DNA from: Strongylocentrotus droebachiensis
Lineage: Eukaryota > Echinodermata > Echinoidea > Camarodonta > Strongylocentrotidae
Direction: 5' to 3'
NCBI GenBank assembly: GCA_035222895.1
Contig: JAVYIG010000702.1
Span: 310,001 to 374,000, forward strand
Length of the DNA: 64,000 bases
Of the stretch, positions 11,201 through 25,243 are shown in pieces. The translations under genes were made by a program, and so were the position numbers. A model generated the notes under the pieces. That model searched no databases and was not told where the DNA came from. It saw only the letters and a list, made by a program, of their open reading frames with translations. The stretch's first letter is position 1. The number at the start of each line of letters is the position of its first letter.

Positions 11201-14200
11201 AGTAGACAATGGGGATGGTAAAATGCCTAAAAAGTAGGGTACGACAGATAATAAAGGGACAAGGTCCCTCTTGCCAGTAGCTATTATTCTCTGTCTGCTA
11301 ACGGGAAGCGCCAGTGCCCTTGTCCGATGAGTGCAATCGTCTACCCTGAGACTTAATTGTTTGAAACCTTGCACTTCTCACCACCCCACCCTAAGATAGA
11401 GGAGAAAAGAGGCAGGTTGTTTGCCTGAAGGAAGATCTATAGCTCCTTCACTCTCCCTTCTTTCCATCCGTCAAAAAAAGAAGAGTTAGGGTATTGATAA
11501 AGTTTAGGGGTTTAGCCTACTTGCCATTGACAACCTGAGATTTATTTGAAACCTTGCATTTCTCACCACCCTATCCTAAGATGGAGGAGAAAGGAGGCAA
11601 TTTGTTTGCCTAAAGGAAGACCTATATAGCCCCTCCACACTCTCCCTTCTTCCCATCTGTCCAAATAAAAAGAGTAAGGGTATTGATAAAGTTGATGGGT
11701 TTAGCCTACTTAATTGCCATTAACAACTTGTAGAGGTGTTATGGTCTAGTAGAAGTGTTTTGGCCTAGTGGATAAGTCTTTGGGCTGTTAAACACAAGTT
11801 GGGGGTTCAAATCCCTGCTGCAACGCTAATAATAAGATATTAATCTACATTCGCCACACTCAACCCAGGTGTAGTAAGTGGGTACTTGGTAGGAGCACTT
11901 TGGTTGCCAGAGCTAAAGCCAAGGTGATGATATGCAAAGTTCTTTGGAAGTGCATAGGGATATTAAATGCTAATGTGACATATGCGCCGTTGTCAGATTA
12001 ATATGTTTTGCAAATGAGAAGCTTTAAAGCCCCACTGCACTACTTATAGCTACTTGCGCCCTCTATATAGCAAACAATTAATGCCTAAGTGGTGTACGTT
12101 GGTCCCCTAAGGTCCTCTTTTTCTTATAATAATTGATTTGATGAGATAACCACCTGTCAGTGACCCTACAGGGAGGTCTAATCCCTCCTGGTCAAACTAG
12201 TGCAGATAGGCTTTAATAACACTAGCCACTCTGCCCATCCCTCTAAGGGAGACGAGATGAGAGATTGTCCTATCCTCCATGGAAGAAAAAGTTGAAACTC
12301 CCAGCCCTTACCCTTCTTTGGCATCCTTCCATTCCAAAGACAGAGAGCTTGGAGTTAAAGTGGTGGATGGGAGTTTATTTTGGTGAAACAAGCATTATTC
12401 AGAGAATCCCGCCAAGTTAGTGCAGGCTATAATATAAGTACAGTTTACATATGTATTCCAAGGATCGAGACATTTCAAAGACTGAGTCTAGGAGGCTAAA
12501 GATACCTACCTCCCCTCCCCTGAAAAAGTTGTAGAAGTTTGAGACTATACTTACCCCCCTCCCCTACGAAGATTATGCCTCTCTTCCGAAGACAACCTTT
12601 AAATCCTGTCTGCATTAGTTTGGCCAGGGGGATTAGACCTCCCTGCAAGGTCACTCTGATAGGTGGTTATCTCATCAAATCAGCTCTCAATTAACATTTA
12701 AAAAAGGGGATCATAGGGGACCAACAGGCACCAATTAGGCATTGTTTGCCAAATAGAGGGCGCAAGTAGCTATAGGTAGTACAGTGGGGCTTTAAGGCTT
12801 CAGCTCACCCCCCCCCCCCCACCATCGTACCTCTCCCCTTCCTCACTAAAGAGGAAGAGATTGTGATTCATAATTTCTACATATGACTCAAGTGAACCGC
12901 AGAAGATAAGAATCGCCACAGCTAGCAACCGTTGTGACCTTTCAGAAAACCCCCTATGCTCCCTTCAATGGTTACCACCGCTCTGCATGCATGAGCTGCA
13001 CCAATCTTTGGCTGCACCAATTGAAATCATGCTCAGGTGATCTTTAGGAAGACGAAAAAAAGAATTAAAATGTCTTAAAGCCCCACTGTACTACTTGTAT
13101 CTACTTGCGCCCTCTATATAGCCAACAATGTCTAAGCGGTACCCTGTGGTCCCTCATGATCCCCTTATTTTATGTTAATTGAGAGCTGATTTGATGAAAT
13201 AACCACCTGTCAGTGACCATGCAGTGACCCTCCTGGCCAAACTATTGCAGATAGGCCTTAAGAGGAATTTAAGGAAAGTATGATCTGTCTGTCGTAATCC
13301 TTTATGATGACTATTTCATATAAGACAGAATGGACAGAGCCTATTAGGTAATGTGGGCCCGGTATGAGCATAGTATAGGATAGTATTGATAATATTACAT
13401 AATTTTTTGTTAGCCTTTTGTGGGGAAGGTGGATTAGAATTTTCACTTCGCGATCTTGGAGTCAAGATTTGGAAACAAAATGAAGGGGTCATCATGTTTA
13501 CCAATTACATTTCCCCCCTTGTTTCCTTTTCCCTTTCCCTTTCCCCATCTGCCTAGCCTATAATCTAGGCGGAGTGCCGAGCTTTTTTCTTTGCTGCTAG
13601 ACTAACCTTAAGCAGAACGTCTGATACGGCGAGACTACGAACCGTGAGCCGCGAAGCGGCTCACCGCCTATAATCACTGGTCTATTCATGAGGTTTTTTC
13701 GTACGAAAAACTGCCACGGATTCATGGTCGATAATAAAAAAAACAACGACTAAAGCTAGACCAGTGATTATAGGCGGTGAGCCGCTTCGCGACTCACGGT
13801 TCGTAGTCTCGCCGTATCAGACGTTCTGCTTAGGGTTAGTCTAGCACCAAAGAAAAAAGCTCGGCACTCCGCCTAGATTATAGGCTACCATCTGCCCAGT
13901 CCCAATTTTTACCCTTTTCTGGAACTTTTATTTCATTGTTATGATTCTAAGATATATTATAAATAGAATTAGGTCACATATAAATAAATGTAAATGTATG
14001 TGTCTCCCCCTTGGCAGATTACAATCTATACATTGCAGATTGCACGCACAATAAAAAATGAATGTATATTCAAACAATGAACAAAAAGACAAGGTTCATT
14101 TTTAACATCCTTGCATTTTTTATATGCCTCTTAATTCAATAATTTGCCAATACCCCTTTTCTTGTAAATCCAAATTTGTATTATAGCTTGCCATGGCAAC

Positions 14201-15028
14201 TTTCAAGTGGGGAACTGATTCACCCAAACCACTGCGTGCGTCACAGTGTGGCTGTGTCAAACACGACTTTGGATGATAATTGATCATTATCTGTTGTAGT
14301 TAGCATTGACCTATATTGATTGGAGAAAGATGGAAAATGTACCTCATGGCCTAATTATAATTAAACAATGTTTTACAAATGATCATTGTTTTCTGTTGAA
14401 CAATCTTGGTATGAGATATGTATTGTTCTGCTTATTCTTCTCAGATAGTCTCTAATAGCCCCTCTCCCTCCCTCTTTCCCTTGTCTGTGCCTTTCGATCT
14501 TTCTCTCTTTCTAGTCTTTTTCTCCTCTCTTATTCTCTCGTTCTCTTGTTCTCTCTTTCTCTCTTGTTCACTCTTTCTCTCTTGTTCACTCTTTCTCTCT
14601 TGTTCACTCTCTGTCTATTGTTCACTCTCTGTCTATTGTTCTGTTTTCTTTATTTTTTGCCCTCTCTTTCACTCTTTTCCCACGTTTTTCACACTCTCAC
14701 TTCCTTTATCATACACTTTCTATCATTCTCTTGGCGTTCCACTCCCCCTCTCCCCCCTCTCTCTCTCCCCCTCCCTTATATTTTTTCTTTTTATCTATCC
14801 ATCTTTCTTCCTCCTTTCCCCCTCTCTCACTTTCACCCCTGTCCATGCCATCCACCTCTTTCACTCTTCTCACATATCTCTGACTCTGTCTCTCTCTCTC
14901 TCTTCCCACACTTTCACTCTCGTTCTCTCTCGCTCTCTCTCTCTTTCCCAATCTTCCCCTCCCTATCTTCCCCTCCCTCTTTCTCTATATATATCTCTCT
15001 CTATCTTTCTCCTCCCCCTCTCTCCCTT

Positions 15029-15063
<35 letters not shown>

Positions 15064-18000
15064 TCCCTCTCCCCCTCTCTCTCTCTCTTTCTCTCTCGCT
15101 CTCTGTCTCTCCCTCTCTCCCCCTCTCTCTCCCTCCATCACTCTAGCAAATGCTATCTTTGTCTCCTCCCTTCCTGATAAGTCACTTTCTAATCCCTCTT
15201 GATTCATGTGTTTAGGAGACAATACTCCGGACCTCCCTGAATTACCCCCCTCTTTATTGATATGTCAGGAATCTTTGGCAAGTATTCCATTAAGACCTTC
15301 TATTTTAAGGTACTACGCAACACTTTAAAATGCAATTAAGTATTTACAATTCACATAAATGTTTCCTTAAAATGTTTGGAAAAAACGAAATAACAAGCAA
15401 AAGAGCTATCTGTAAGTGTGCAGGAATAGTCCCTCTTTTTGTTTTGTTTTGTATGTGTACACATATTCTATGTGTCATTATGAAATGTATTGATATTGAA
15501 ATGGACATAATACCAATTGCAAATATTAAGCAATTATCAGTCTTGGTTATCTAGACATTAAAAAGTGCTCTAGGATGCCCATTTGTTGGCGAACTATAAA
15601 ACGTAAAATAGTATTATAAGTAGGCTAAATAGAAATTTCTACTTCATAATTTGTTGGAGGGGGGGGGGGGAAGGGGTACAGTGTTTTTTTTATTCTGGTT
15701 CGGCATAATTATAGCATATACTGCTTGAAAACAAGTCTAGACCTACACTTAGCCTCATTAACAAAGACAGCTTGTAATACCTTTTTTTTCTAATTTTCTT
15801 GTAAGACGAACATAGGTTACTTTCAGTAGTTCACCTGAAAAAATATTAAGGTGTTGATAGAAACCTAATCACCACAGGAGACTTTGCTGTTATTTGTGAA
15901 TTAAAGATCAGTTCTGGATATTTTGAGGTAAATAACTAACGGCACCGTCTGGGATCGGTTCCACTTAGCGATCGTTGTTTCTTGCCAATGGACTAAAATA
16001 GACGCTCTAATCAGGTTTGATGGGCCAGTGTTAGCTCCGTCGTACGCAGCCAGCTACCGGAGACTCGAGGGGAGAAGGGGATGAATCATCAAAGCAGTTC
16101 TGGGTTTGCTTTGCTTTCTAGATCGAGTGCCTGCCTGCTCCTCATAGACAAACAGCTGTCAGACTTCCCCGTGGACAGCCACCGTATACTCTCTCGCTTA
16201 GATTCGGGTGTCGCTAAGGAACGGCCTTTCCCTCTCTCAGTCCGGCCTTTCCTGTCCTGGTTTTCAAATCGGGAAAATCTTTGCCTGCCATTTGGTGCTG
16301 ATTACCAGTGGCCTCATCTCATCAACTAGAGGACTCTTCTGCGTTTACCGTCCGGCTGAAAGTCATGGCTTCTCCGTTGGCCACTAGTTTAACAATTTGA
16401 GAGGATCAACTTTTTGCCAACTTGACGAATGATTGAAGGACTATAGCTCCTGTCAGTCTGTTCCAAAGTATAATTGTGATGTGTCCTTAACAATCCTTAC
16501 TGCTTCACCTTCTCCGTCATCGTCCTGTGGAAATGGACAAAGCTCTTTGATTAACTTCAATTGTCATTAAATGAACATGTATAACTGATACAACCTAGCG
16601 GTCACACCTGGCAGTTGTGTTTTGCCCAAAACAGAGCCAAACTGGAATTTAAAGGAATATTATTTTGAGGGTCATTTCCTCTATCCATCTGTTGTACGCA
16701 ATCATACAGAAATTCACTTGGTTTTTTCCTTCTTCCAATCGACAGAGAGGAATCATCTATTTGTGTCTCATGACGTAGAGTGGGTGCCAAACCCTAAGAA
16801 TTACTGGAGGAGCATCTGTCAACAACTTCATTACCACGTTGGTTTTGTACTTCTGCCTGCCAGTTTGGACATAAGTTTGGAATAATTCATACATATCGAC
16901 ACTCATCAGATGATTGGAATACCATGGTTACTTCCGGGGATCTTTCAAGGGCTTCTAGCTGTGCTTGACTTCATTTATTGTTATTAAGAATGCATCAAGT
17001 ATTTACGTATGGTAACTTACGTGTAACCAGTAAAGGATTTAGTGGTTCAAGGAGAAAAGGGTTTTGGATCTGAACTTGAAAGGAAGATTCGTTTTTGAGG
17101 AGTAACTTTATGTATGCAGCTGTGGCCACCATTGGGCTCTGTAGCCCACCACCTAAACATGTTCATTACCCACCGGCCTTCCGAGGTAATATACGTACCC
17201 TCTCTTATGAGCCAGAAGGGTGTTATATCTTTGCGTGAAGTATATGAGTTAAAGCCCCTCTTTCTCAGCGGATGATATATATTACCTTCTTACATGTGGA
17301 AAAATACCTATTTATGGATCATAATTTAAACCACTATTCCAGATGGTTCTAATACAATTTCAAATCTTGAGTTCATTCATGGAATTCCATTTTGAGATAA
17401 TTTGGCACAAAATTGCTTAGAATTTGACTAGACTAGAGAAAAATATAAAAGTACAAGAAAGTTGAACTTGATGACTAGCTTGATTTCTTTGTTTTTGTTT
17501 TTGTTGCCAACATTTTTAAAGTATTGTATATTAAAATTAAAAGTCAATTGACGGTCTTTATTAGATTTGTAGTGATGCATTTGTGATGGAAGCATTAGTT
17601 TGATTTGAATTTATTTTCTATCATTCTCACAATTCTAAAGGTTATTGTGCACACCCAGTATCTAATAGCAATGATGAGTATACTTCGATTTGATCATACC
17701 TTCTTGGTTCTAGTAGTTTCTGAGCACTACAGATTCTTTCACATTCTTTTTATTTTCCTGGAGTAGTGTGGTGAGAGACAAAAGGTCTCTGAAGCTAATT
17801 TAGTGCTGATCTAATTAGCGCCTTTCTGTCTTTCAATTAGAAGTAGGTTTGCAACTCCCTACTAACTGTAGGAAATAATTTCCTCACACTGCCTCCTCAT
17901 ACTGTTAATTATTTTGAGTGTAATTCCCAGTTCCTGTACTTCTTTTAGTGCTTCAAGTCTGCAAAGTATTCCTGTCTTGAATGTTCTCTATACTATACTT

Positions 18001-21000
18001 TGCCCCAAAGGATATAATCTTAGTTGTGCTCGTGCATAATTACTACAATGAAACTCTTTGATAATTGTAAGTGCTTTGCAACTTTGTAAGATACAGATGT
18101 ATATCGGTTTTGTTCTGGTACAACAGTTTATGTTACCAAGCTGTCGTTGAATCAAAGATTGATGGTTGTGGATCGAGAATGAATGTAAGACTTCCTCATG
18201 GATTTTGACTGTATATGTCTACACTCATAGTATATAGCATGTTGGCCCAACAGTGCATGATGCATGACACCGTAGCTCCTCCCCTCTCTGTCACTAACAC
18301 CACTACCTTTCTGCCCCATTGTTTGTCTAGAGCGGAGCTTTGCCATTCGGGAAAAGATGCCAGCTCGTGCACCACCCCCACCCCCTCCCAACACCACCTA
18401 CAATACCACAACAACACTGTCACCCCATCTGCCTCCACACTTCATCCCGACAGGCTCCTGCAATGACAGACTGGAGTTTGAGAAGCTCTTCAGCTCCGCC
18501 TCCGTGTCTCCGGTCCTGCGGAGACGGATGTGGCAGGCCGCCGCCACCACCGGCAACTTTACCTTCAAGTCACCACCTCCCCTACCCGTCCGCGGAGCCA
18601 GCGAGAACAAGCCAAAGGACATGGTGCCCAATCAGGATATCGCCAAAGGACACTTATCAACATCTGAAGACAACCAAGTGCCACCTCCCCTCCCTCCCAG
18701 GCAGTCGGTGTTCGACCCTGCAGAAGTGGAGCTGCGGAACAAATTCAACGCAGCAAAGTCTAGCAGTACAGCCAAGAAATATGCAGCGAGCACGAACTCA
18801 CAGTTGCCAAAGAAAACCAAAAGTCCCTCGCAGTCTTTCTGGAGGAACTTCAAGTCGTCCAAGTCAACCGCTGCCATCAGTAAGGTCTTCCCGTCATCGG
18901 TGTCGTCCTCCAGTAAGTGTAAGGATCCGCCGCCGCTTCCACCAAGGCAGGCATCGGTCACACCTTGTCCTAGGGCACCTTTTAGTGAAGGAGACCTCAT
19001 TGAAGAGACCGAAGACAAGGAGGAGGAGGTATCAGTAACTAGCAGGACAATTGCAGGTAAGCTAGGAGGCATGTCCTAGAGTCTTGAGCACCATGGTGAA
19101 CGAAGCATGCATGGCCTCCTGTTTGGAGCAAATCTAGATCACCTCGCAGAAGCATGATATGAGATGGAACGAATCATCTGCCTGCAATCAACGTACAATA
19201 TGCATCCCGAACAGTTGCATGGGGAAAGAGGAGATGTAAATTTGTATATGAAAACAATCGTTAGAGTATGAATAAAAGCAAATATATGTCAAAACTTGCT
19301 CGTTGTACATGATGCCGTGTTAGCTGTTCATGGCATGAAGTTTTAAGTCCTATGAAGTTAAAAAAAAGTGGTAATAATCATAATATATAGGAACACAATA
19401 CAAATCATAAATATCACCTCATTAATAGAATAAAGAATCTCCAATTTGAGCATCATTAGATTATCAAATGTAATCCCCTTTTCACATACAGCTATATGGA
19501 AATGATTGAAAGGGACTAGAACTACACAAAAGATCTTTAATAGGAATGATGCTATACTAGAGTTTATGCGTGACTTGTGGGGGGGGGGGGGTTGTTAACC
19601 ATTAGACTTCTTGTGGAATCCCTATAGATACTGTTCAATTTTCCCTTATTTATCTTTTTATGTCATGCATGGTGCTGATAAGAAATATTTGCCTGCCTCA
19701 CCAAAAAATGATTTTGACATTGTAAGAAAACAAAGAGAGTTTTTGGAAAATATTGACAAAATCTGTGCTCCCTGTTAGTCCATAAGTTTCCCAGCATGTC
19801 ATGCATTGATCCTTGGTTGTTTGTATGCCATACGTAAGTGGAGTGTTGGTGGTTGGCAAGAGAGCTCCTCGTCAGCTTGACGTCAATCCAAATGACTTCA
19901 ATTTCTTTCAAGGGCGCATGATATTGAAGGCTGAAGGATTCTATGTTGGAACCCCATAGACCATTTTTGATATTTTGTTCAGGGGAATGTGGTTTGTAAT
20001 ATAGTGCCATGCATTTGTAGATTACAGATTGACTTTTACATGAAGGTACAACTAGCAGGATTAGTCATACAAACAAGATTATGCTGATGACCAAATAACT
20101 TTTTAGAAAGTATTTAGTGTAGATTTTAATAGTTATTTTGATGCACTTTTCGTAACAGTCAATTCAAAGTGACAAAAAAGAGCAGTTGCATATGTGATCC
20201 TGTATAAAGATATTTGTTGAATTGAATTGGTTTATTAAACAATCAACATGACATGCAGCTCAAGGCTGATATTGTTTGTTTTACAAATCAATCAGATATT
20301 TACAATATAATAAAGCAGAGTCAAAATACATAAAAAGCAATACAACAAAAATAAAAATGACACTATCATAAAATATTTAGAAAAATGTATCGATGATGCA
20401 GATCGTTTTTTTAGAGAGATAAAAATTAGGTCTTGCTGGTTTGACAGCGCTCTCAGTCATTTAAATTAAAAAATAGTAAATAAGACAAATATTTGATAGA
20501 AAGAGAAACAACTTAGTAGATATAGGGGGTATTATTGTATAACTCAGTCATAGAAGGCTTCCAACTTTTGAGGAATTTCAAATATTCCTTTTGAAACCCA
20601 CTGCAATATTCATTATTTACATCAAATACGAAAATCATGATACAACTTTTTTATCGGTATCCTGGCAAGACGCATGGAAATGTCCAATTTCCACGATGTC
20701 TAAACGGTCACCTGTCCTTTATGTCATGCAGACATCGGAAGACATCTTTCCGTCTTTGTCAATTTTTCCCGTTTAGCAAACAAAAAAAGAAGAGAAAAAC
20801 TGCCCTAAATTATTATTTTTAAGATGATATTGATGTTTATAGTGGTTTAGACTGAATTTCCTTTAATAGTCAAAACTTTTGCAAACCGAACCTTGAAAAT
20901 ACCCTCAGTTTAATAAGTGCTTTGATAGCATAGAGAAAGGTTTGGGGGTCAATTTTAAACAGTGTAAATCTAATTCATGCACAAGGCAAACTGAGAACTA

Positions 21001-24000
21001 TTTTCGTCACAGCCAATTTGTGATTTTTTGGAATCGAACCAGCAAGATTTCACTCAAACGTGACTTGTCACTTTTCGTTTTGTGTACACCAGTACAATTG
21101 TGATTACCGTATCTGTATGTGTATCTTTGGAGTAGATTTTTATCTTATTTGAAAATAATTGAAAGGAAGATTTTATCACACGTTGTATAGGATTTTTTTT
21201 TTAGGCTTCATACAGTGGTTAAGCAGTAGCTCACACCTTTCTTCTTGTATTTGTTTTTCCCCCTTTTGTTTCCTTCTTGTAAATGATGACTATCTAAAAC
21301 CATGCAGACTTTATGTAAAATTCAAGATATTGAAGAAATTAATCACATTCATACATTGAGACACAATTGCACATGTTTTTGTACATTGGAGAAAACCCTG
21401 ACTAAATCAAACAAAATAATATATCTTGTAAGATGATGACTCGGATCCTTATCAAATGATTGGTTGAAAGCGTACACGTGACCAGGCATTTATTTTGGCT
21501 AACGCGCAATTTGGATAATCTAATGACCGGTAATTATCCAAATCATTTAAAAAAACATCATTTTATAGATCAAATAAAACATAATCTTATAAAACAAATA
21601 ATATACATCATTTTGTTCGGACATTAGTAAAATTACCCGCACTCGGTAGGCTACCTTCAAAACAGTCCAAACACCCTAGGCTATTGCCTCGGGCGTGTTA
21701 GACAGTTTCAAAGGAAGCTTGTGTGGGTAATTCTTCCTAATGCACTCACTGATGTGTATTATTTGTATAGTATGAATAATGCATATCTCTACATGTGTGA
21801 TGTTAATCTCAGAGCCCTTAATAGCACATCTTGTGGTCCAACAAAATGAAATATGATAGGTGATTAATGTGAGGAAAATGTATAGCTTTGTGTGTGTATA
21901 TATATATATATATATATAGCTCCATATATTGCAAGGGAATTAAGGCTCAGTTCTGATATAGTGTTACAGCAGAACGAATGAATAGGTGAATTAAGATGTT
22001 TACTGATAATAATCAAAGAGGCTTTACGTAGATCAACTGAGACTTTAAGTCCATTTAGTCATTTTCTCTAAAATGTCATTAACTAACAGAAAACCTGCGT
22101 CTTTGGATTGGAATAGTTTAAAACAAGTCTTAGCATATTTATCCTGGAAGAAACAGTATATTTCATATCATATTTCTTTAATACCTGTTTTGTTGATAAT
22201 AAACATGGCTGTAGCAATAGTGTTTGAGATATATATCCAGTTTAAAGTCAAACATACAGCTTAGATATCTGATCACATTAATAATTGAATTGAATTAAAC
22301 ATTAATCATTTCAGTGATGCCCCACCTGAACAGTGATGCCCCACCTGAAAAGTTGTATATTTGTTCTGTTGACAGATACCAATGTACCCATAGGTCATTA
22401 TCTAAATTAAAGATATAGTAACTGGAAAATGTACCCAATTTCCAAATCTAAATGTGAAGGAGAAAAGCCTATCATATAAAATGAATAATTTTAGGCTATA
22501 TCTAATATACAGTCACATGTGTAATAGTGGTCACCTCTCTATAAAGGCCACCTGTCTATAGTGGCCATGCAAATTGTCTCCCTCAAAAAAAGAAGTGTGT
22601 GTCATAGAACCTGTCTAGACAGTCACATCTGTAATACTGGTCACCTTCCTATAAAGGCCACCTGTCTATATATTGGCCATGCAATTTGTCTCCCTCAAGA
22701 AAGAAATGTGTGTTGTAGATCAAACCTGTCTAGGAAGCCAACCTTTGTACAGTGGTCACATTTATGTTTTCCTAGGATTCCCCCTTAATATAAACAGGTT
22801 TGACTGTACAGTAACTCTTCAATTAAATCAGAATTAGCAACGTCTTCAATGGTTTCACTAAGGAACTAAGATGATAAATCATGTCCTTGGAAGTCTTCTT
22901 AGAGAGTCTTAAATTGTCTTCTTAGAGAGTCTTAAACTGTCTTCTTTCTCTGAACAACAGGACATGTTTGATAATTGAGACACGATATGGTTTTATTTTG
23001 TCTGACCTTGATAACATTTTAACATGATATACAAACATACAGTTTAATTGTATGATATTACAAATGTTCTTCTTTTTGCTGCCCAAATTGAGGTTAAATA
23101 TATGCGTGTTTTCATCTGAAAGCAGTTACGTCTTTTCTTCCTTTTTTCTTCTTCTTTATTTCTGTAAAAGTCTATCAACCCGAATTGTCTAGGGAATCTG
23201 TTTTAAGAGATGAAAGATAGTCTTTTGATCAAATAAGACGTGTCTGCACTATCTCGAGATTGCCAAATATCCAGCTATTTGAACTATCCCGATCGCAAAC
23301 TATCCAGCTATTTGCGTCTTCATTAGACCGAAGTAGCAAATTAGCTGGATAGTTGGTCGGGATAATATCCCAAGATATCTCGGTCTAGTTTGCAAAATAT
23401 CCCACTTTTTCCCAACTAGCGGGATAGTTTGCGACCGTCTTCATTAGACCGAAGTACAGAGTCAAATATCCCGATCCCATCATGCACAACGATTTCCAGT
23501 TTTCCTCGCACAGTATGCGATCTATACCGTTCAGCGCACTGACCTCGCCGCGCTAGTACAACTAGTAAACACTGAAAACCGCAAAACCGCAAACTAGACC
23601 GAGATATCTTGGGATATTATCCCGACCAACTATCCAGCTAATTTGCTACTTCGTTCTAATGAAGACGCAAATAAGCTGGATAGTTTGCGATCGGGATAAT
23701 TCAAATAGCTGGATATTTGGCAATCTCGAGATAGTGCAGACACACCTACATGTATATATAACATTTTCATGTTAGATTTAAGGAACTTCAGATATGTGTT
23801 TAAAACATATAAGCCTTTTGTGCAATCATTATTTGTGTAAACTTATGTGATAGTAATGAGAATTGTTTTATTTTGCTGCGGGACATTTCAAGAACATAAC
23901 TCATTTTAATTGAAATTATTGTTGCTTCTCCTTCAATATTGAAACATAATTGAAAAACATTAAATACAAACTAATCTACCAGCCATACCATGACCATTAG

Positions 24001-25049
24001 TGATAAAAATATACATCATGTGACTACAAATGCAAAGTACATGTATCATGTGAGTATGAATAGAAACCGTCTTAATAATTGTGCCCTCTCCAAAATCTTC
24101 AAAGACGATCTAAGTCGATCAAAGCTTTTGGTCTTGTGACCATCCAAGAGGGTTCCTGATATAGCGCTGTGGGGTCAGAGGAAACACATGGGGGAGCGAG
24201 ATGACACCTGTAATAGGGGTGTAACCGATCCCCTGCACCCACTCATGACAGATTGGTGTGGGGTGAGAGGGGTGGGGAGGGGGGGGGGGGTGGGGTGAAG
24301 GGGGGACGTTTGGTTAGGGATATCTCTGTCTCTCTGAGCTTGCTTGGTACGGTAGCGTTATAAGCAAAGATGCAACATTTATAGTTTATTATAAGCAGTA
24401 GAATATTTGTTTATAATGCAAAGTCAATCATTCTGGTGACAAGCTAGATAACTTATTCACCATAATAAATCATTTTGAAGAGATCGAAGCCCACCGTAGC
24501 AATTTTGGAATGTTTTGGTCGTACGTTTTCTAAATTACCTCTTTGTTCAATGTGCTTTCAAAATAACCCCTTCATTTGGTACCTCAACACATTTCATATT
24601 ATCAGTAACATAATTAGTTTTCCTTCCTCTATTACTGTATCAGTATATCACTAACTTTTTACAAATTTTACAAATTCTATATCTCTATCTGTCTCCCTTT
24701 CCCTCTTTGCTATTTATGTCTCTCTCATACTCCCTCTCCCTGCTGTTTATTTCTCTCCCTATATACTCTCTTTCTCTTTCCTTCTCTCTATTATATCTCT
24801 TTCTCTGTCCCTCTCTCTATTACATCTCTTTCTCTTTCCCTCTCTCTGTTATATCTCTTTCTCTTTCCTTCTCTCTATTATATCTCTTTCTCTTTCCTTC
24901 TCTCTATTATCTCTCTCTCTTTCCCTCTCTCTCTATTATCTCTTTCATTAACTATCTATTTTTCCCTCTCTTTATCTCTCTTTATCTCTCTTTCCTTGTT
25001 TCTCACTCGTTTGCTTTTCCCTTTCTCTCTCCCTCTCGTCTCTCTCCCT

Positions 25050-25101
<52 letters not shown>

Positions 25102-25211
25102 TCTCTCTATTATCTCTTTCATTAACTATCTATTTTTTTCCTCTCTTTATCTCTTTTTCCTTGTTTCTCACTTGTTTGCTTTTCCCTTTTCTCTCTTCCT
25201 CTTTCTCAATG

Positions 25212-25243
<32 letters not shown>

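Noticed and set aside
11740..11830. Functional tRNA gene
   Set aside because: Good A and B boxes, but no complete cloverleaf was apparent and the SINE body follows directly, so it is a SINE head.
16081..16329. 82-codon frame starting MNHQSSSGF
   Set aside because: No suitable donor in frame and no recognisable content; kept only as a possible upstream frame in a candidate leader.
18357..19079. 240-codon single-exon gene starting at ATG 18357
   Set aside because: It is the formin FH1 exon read past its GTAAGC donor; the upstream part of the exon joins in frame with earlier exons, and the stop lies in the intron.
19663..20010. 115-codon minus-strand frame
   Set aside because: No splice sites, no composition change and no recognisable motif.
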